Positions 6,789 through 8,243 of a DNA stretch of 8,243 nucleotides are shown one piece after another. The notes under the pieces were generated by a model. That model was not told where the DNA came from. It saw nothing but the letters and a program-made list of their open reading frames with translations, and did no database searches. A program made the translations under genes and the position numbers. This DNA is from Christensenella sp. UBA4651 (GTDB lineage: Bacteria; Bacillota; Clostridia; Christensenellales; UBA1242), in NCBI GenBank assembly GCA_002405615.1, contig DHMD01000028.1, positions 1-8,243 on the forward strand. Reading direction: 5' to 3'. Numbering within the stretch: the stretch's first letter is position 1; the number at the start of each line of letters is the position of its first letter.

Positions 6789-8243
6789 ATGTTGGATAAA
6801 ATCATTATTAAAGGTGCGAGGGAAAATAATCTAAAAAATATCGACCTTGAATTGCCAAGGAATAAATTGATTGTTTTTACTGGTGTGAGCGGAAGTGGTA
6901 AGAGTACTCTGGCATTTGATACGATTTATGCGGAAGGTCAGAGGCGATATGTTGAATCTTTGTCTAGTTACGCTCGTCAGTTCTTGGGGCAAATGCAGAA
7001 GCCTGATGTCGATTTGATTGAGGGATTGAGTCCAGCAATTAGTATTGACCAAAAGACTACCAGCAATAACCCTCGTTCTACAGTTGGTACTATTACGGAG
7101 ATTTATGACTATATGAGATTGCTTTTCGCTCGTGTCGGCAAGCCTCACTGTCCGAAATGTGGGCGAGAAATTGCCAAGCAAAGTGTTGACCAAATTGTAG
7201 ATAGAATCAAAGAAAAAGTGCCTATGGGAGAGAAGTTTATGATTCTTGCCCCAGTGGTACGTGGTCAAAAAGGCGAGCATATCAAGGTCTTGGATGGCAT
7301 TCGTAAGAGTGGCTTTGCGAGAGTGGACATTGATGGAAATATTTTTACATTTGATGAAGAAATCAAATTGGACAAGAACAAAAAGCACTCTATCTCTATT
7401 GTCGTAGACCGTATTGTTATGAAAGAAGATTTGGACAAGCGTTTGACTGAATCAGTTGAATTGGCTCTCAAACAGGCGGACGGTTTGGTCGTTTTGGTAA
7501 CTCCGACCGAGCACCATGTATTTAGCAATCAATTTGCGTGTCAAAATTGTGGAATCAGTTTTGAAGAAATTACACCGAGATTGTTCAGTTTCAACAGTCC
7601 TTTTGGTGCTTGCCCAGAGTGCCACGGTTTAGGCTTTACTAGCGAGATTGACCCAAATCTTATTGTAAAAGACCCAACAAAGTCTATTCGTGATGGTGCG
7701 ATTAATGTAACTGGTTGGGGAATTGAAACGAGTTTGTTTAGTATGAGTTATTTTATGGCTTTGGCTAATCGTTATCAATTTTCGCTGGATACCCCGTACA
7801 AGGATTTGCCGCGAGAAATCAAGGATATACTGATGTTTGGTAATTGCGATGAGGAATTGGACATTAGTTTTGAGACCAAGAAGTTTAGCGGAAGTCGCAA
7901 AGGTGCTTTTGAAGGTGTTGTGAATAATCTAAAAAGGCGTTATCACGAAACAACCAGCGAGTATGTTAAGGGCGAGATTGCAAAGTTTATGCGCGACCAG
8001 CCTTGTGAAGTCTGCCGTGGTAGTAGGTTAAAATCTGTTGCGATGGGCGTAAAGGTTTTTGGCAAAAACATTACTGAAATGTGTAATATGAGTATTGATG
8101 AGTTGAGTGAATTTTTGCAAAACAACACATTTGATAAGACGAGAGCGCCTATAGCCGAGCCAATTCTAAAAGAAATCAAGGCAAGGCTAGAATTTCTGCA
8201 AGATGTGGGACTAAACTATTTGACACTTTCTCGTACGGCGGGC
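6789..8243 (+). CDS. uvrA: Excinuclease ABC subunit A (UvrA), 3' end outside window
   Basis: UvrA is the damage-sensing ABC-type ATPase that, as a dimer, scans DNA and delivers UvrB to lesions. The window holds 485 codons, about half of the usual ~940-950, with no stop or frameshift. The ATG immediately follows the uvrB stop. Landmarks are Walker A GVSGSGKST (32-40), followed by LAFDTIYAEGQRRYVESLS, and the Q-loop region SIDQKTTSNNPRSTVGT (Gln88). The UvrB-binding region follows, opened by CPKC (121-124). The first zinc module is C251-X2-C254-X20-C275-X2-C278 within FNSPFGACPECHGLG, and CEVC (406-409) belongs to the inserted region. The sequence ends in LSRTAG, exactly where the first ABC signature (LSGGE) would begin, so the signature, Walker B, second ATPase half and second zinc finger lie beyond the edge. 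Nothing seen departs from the family. Confidence 0.98.
   Translation, partial: MLDKIIIKGARENNLKNIDLELPRNKLIVFTGVSGSGKSTLAFDTIYAEGQRRYVESLSSYARQFLGQMQKPDVDLIEGLSPAISIDQKTTSNNPRSTVGTITEIYDYMRLLFARVGKPHCPKCGREIAKQSVDQIVDRIKEKVPMGEKFMILAPVVRGQKGEHIKVLDGIRKSGFARVDIDGNIFTFDEEIKLDKNKKHSISIVVDRIVMKEDLDKRLTESVELALKQADGLVVLVTPTEHHVFSNQFACQNCGISFEEITPRLFSFNSPFGACPECHGLGFTSEIDPNLIVKDPTKSIRDGAINVTGWGIETSLFSMSYFMALANRYQFSLDTPYKDLPREIKDILMFGNCDEELDISFETKKFSGSRKGAFEGVVNNLKRRYHETTSEYVKGEIAKFMRDQPCEVCRGSRLKSVAMGVKVFGKNITEMCNMSIDELSEFLQNNTFDKTRAPIAEPILKEIKARLEFLQDVGLNYLTLSRTAG

Noticed and set aside
6831..7388. 185-codon open frame on the minus strand
   Set aside because: It lies wholly antisense to uvrA, whose + strand reading matches the family throughout. 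It has no ribosome binding site of note, and its translation resembles nothing known. It is a shadow of uvrA.

Overview
The window looks like ordinary chromosomal DNA from an AT-rich member of the Bacillota, most likely an uncultured Clostridia-type organism. The evidence is strong AGGAGG-type ribosome binding sites, sigma-A-like promoters, U-tract intrinsic terminators, a Gram-positive-style lipoprotein, a surface protein with a C-terminal membrane anchor, and the uvrB-uvrA gene order. All genes lie on the + strand. All four complete genes end in TAA, and nothing suggests a non-standard code. The lineage is inferred from style, not from a search.

Layout. (1) 1-810: a short AT-rich leader with a candidate promoter, then a ~233-residue secreted lipoprotein whose C-terminus resembles a PepSY domain. 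(2) 811-1200: a 138-bp gap, then a 69-residue, extremely cysteine-rich (12 Cys) small membrane protein, closed by a clear intrinsic terminator. (3) 1201-4722: a regulatory region with a good sigma-A promoter whose -35 box sits inside a 16-bp palindrome, then a 1098-residue surface protein (signal peptide, about eight Ig-like modules, C-terminal transmembrane anchor, basic tail), ended by a strong terminator with a GAAA loop. (4) 4723-8243: an extended -10 promoter driving uvrB, followed with no intergenic base by uvrA, which runs off the window just before its first ABC signature motif.

How the genes work together. UvrA and UvrB form the damage-recognition complex of nucleotide excision repair and are clearly an operon. 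The first three genes all encode envelope or exported proteins, but each promoter/terminator unit looks separate, and nothing ties them functionally to DNA repair. I see no mobile element, CRISPR array, tRNA, rRNA or defence system. The most interesting parts are the tiny cysteine-rich membrane protein, the surface protein and its palindromic promoter, and the lack of a visible LexA/DinR box before uvrBA. I do not find convincing evidence of a new multi-gene system.
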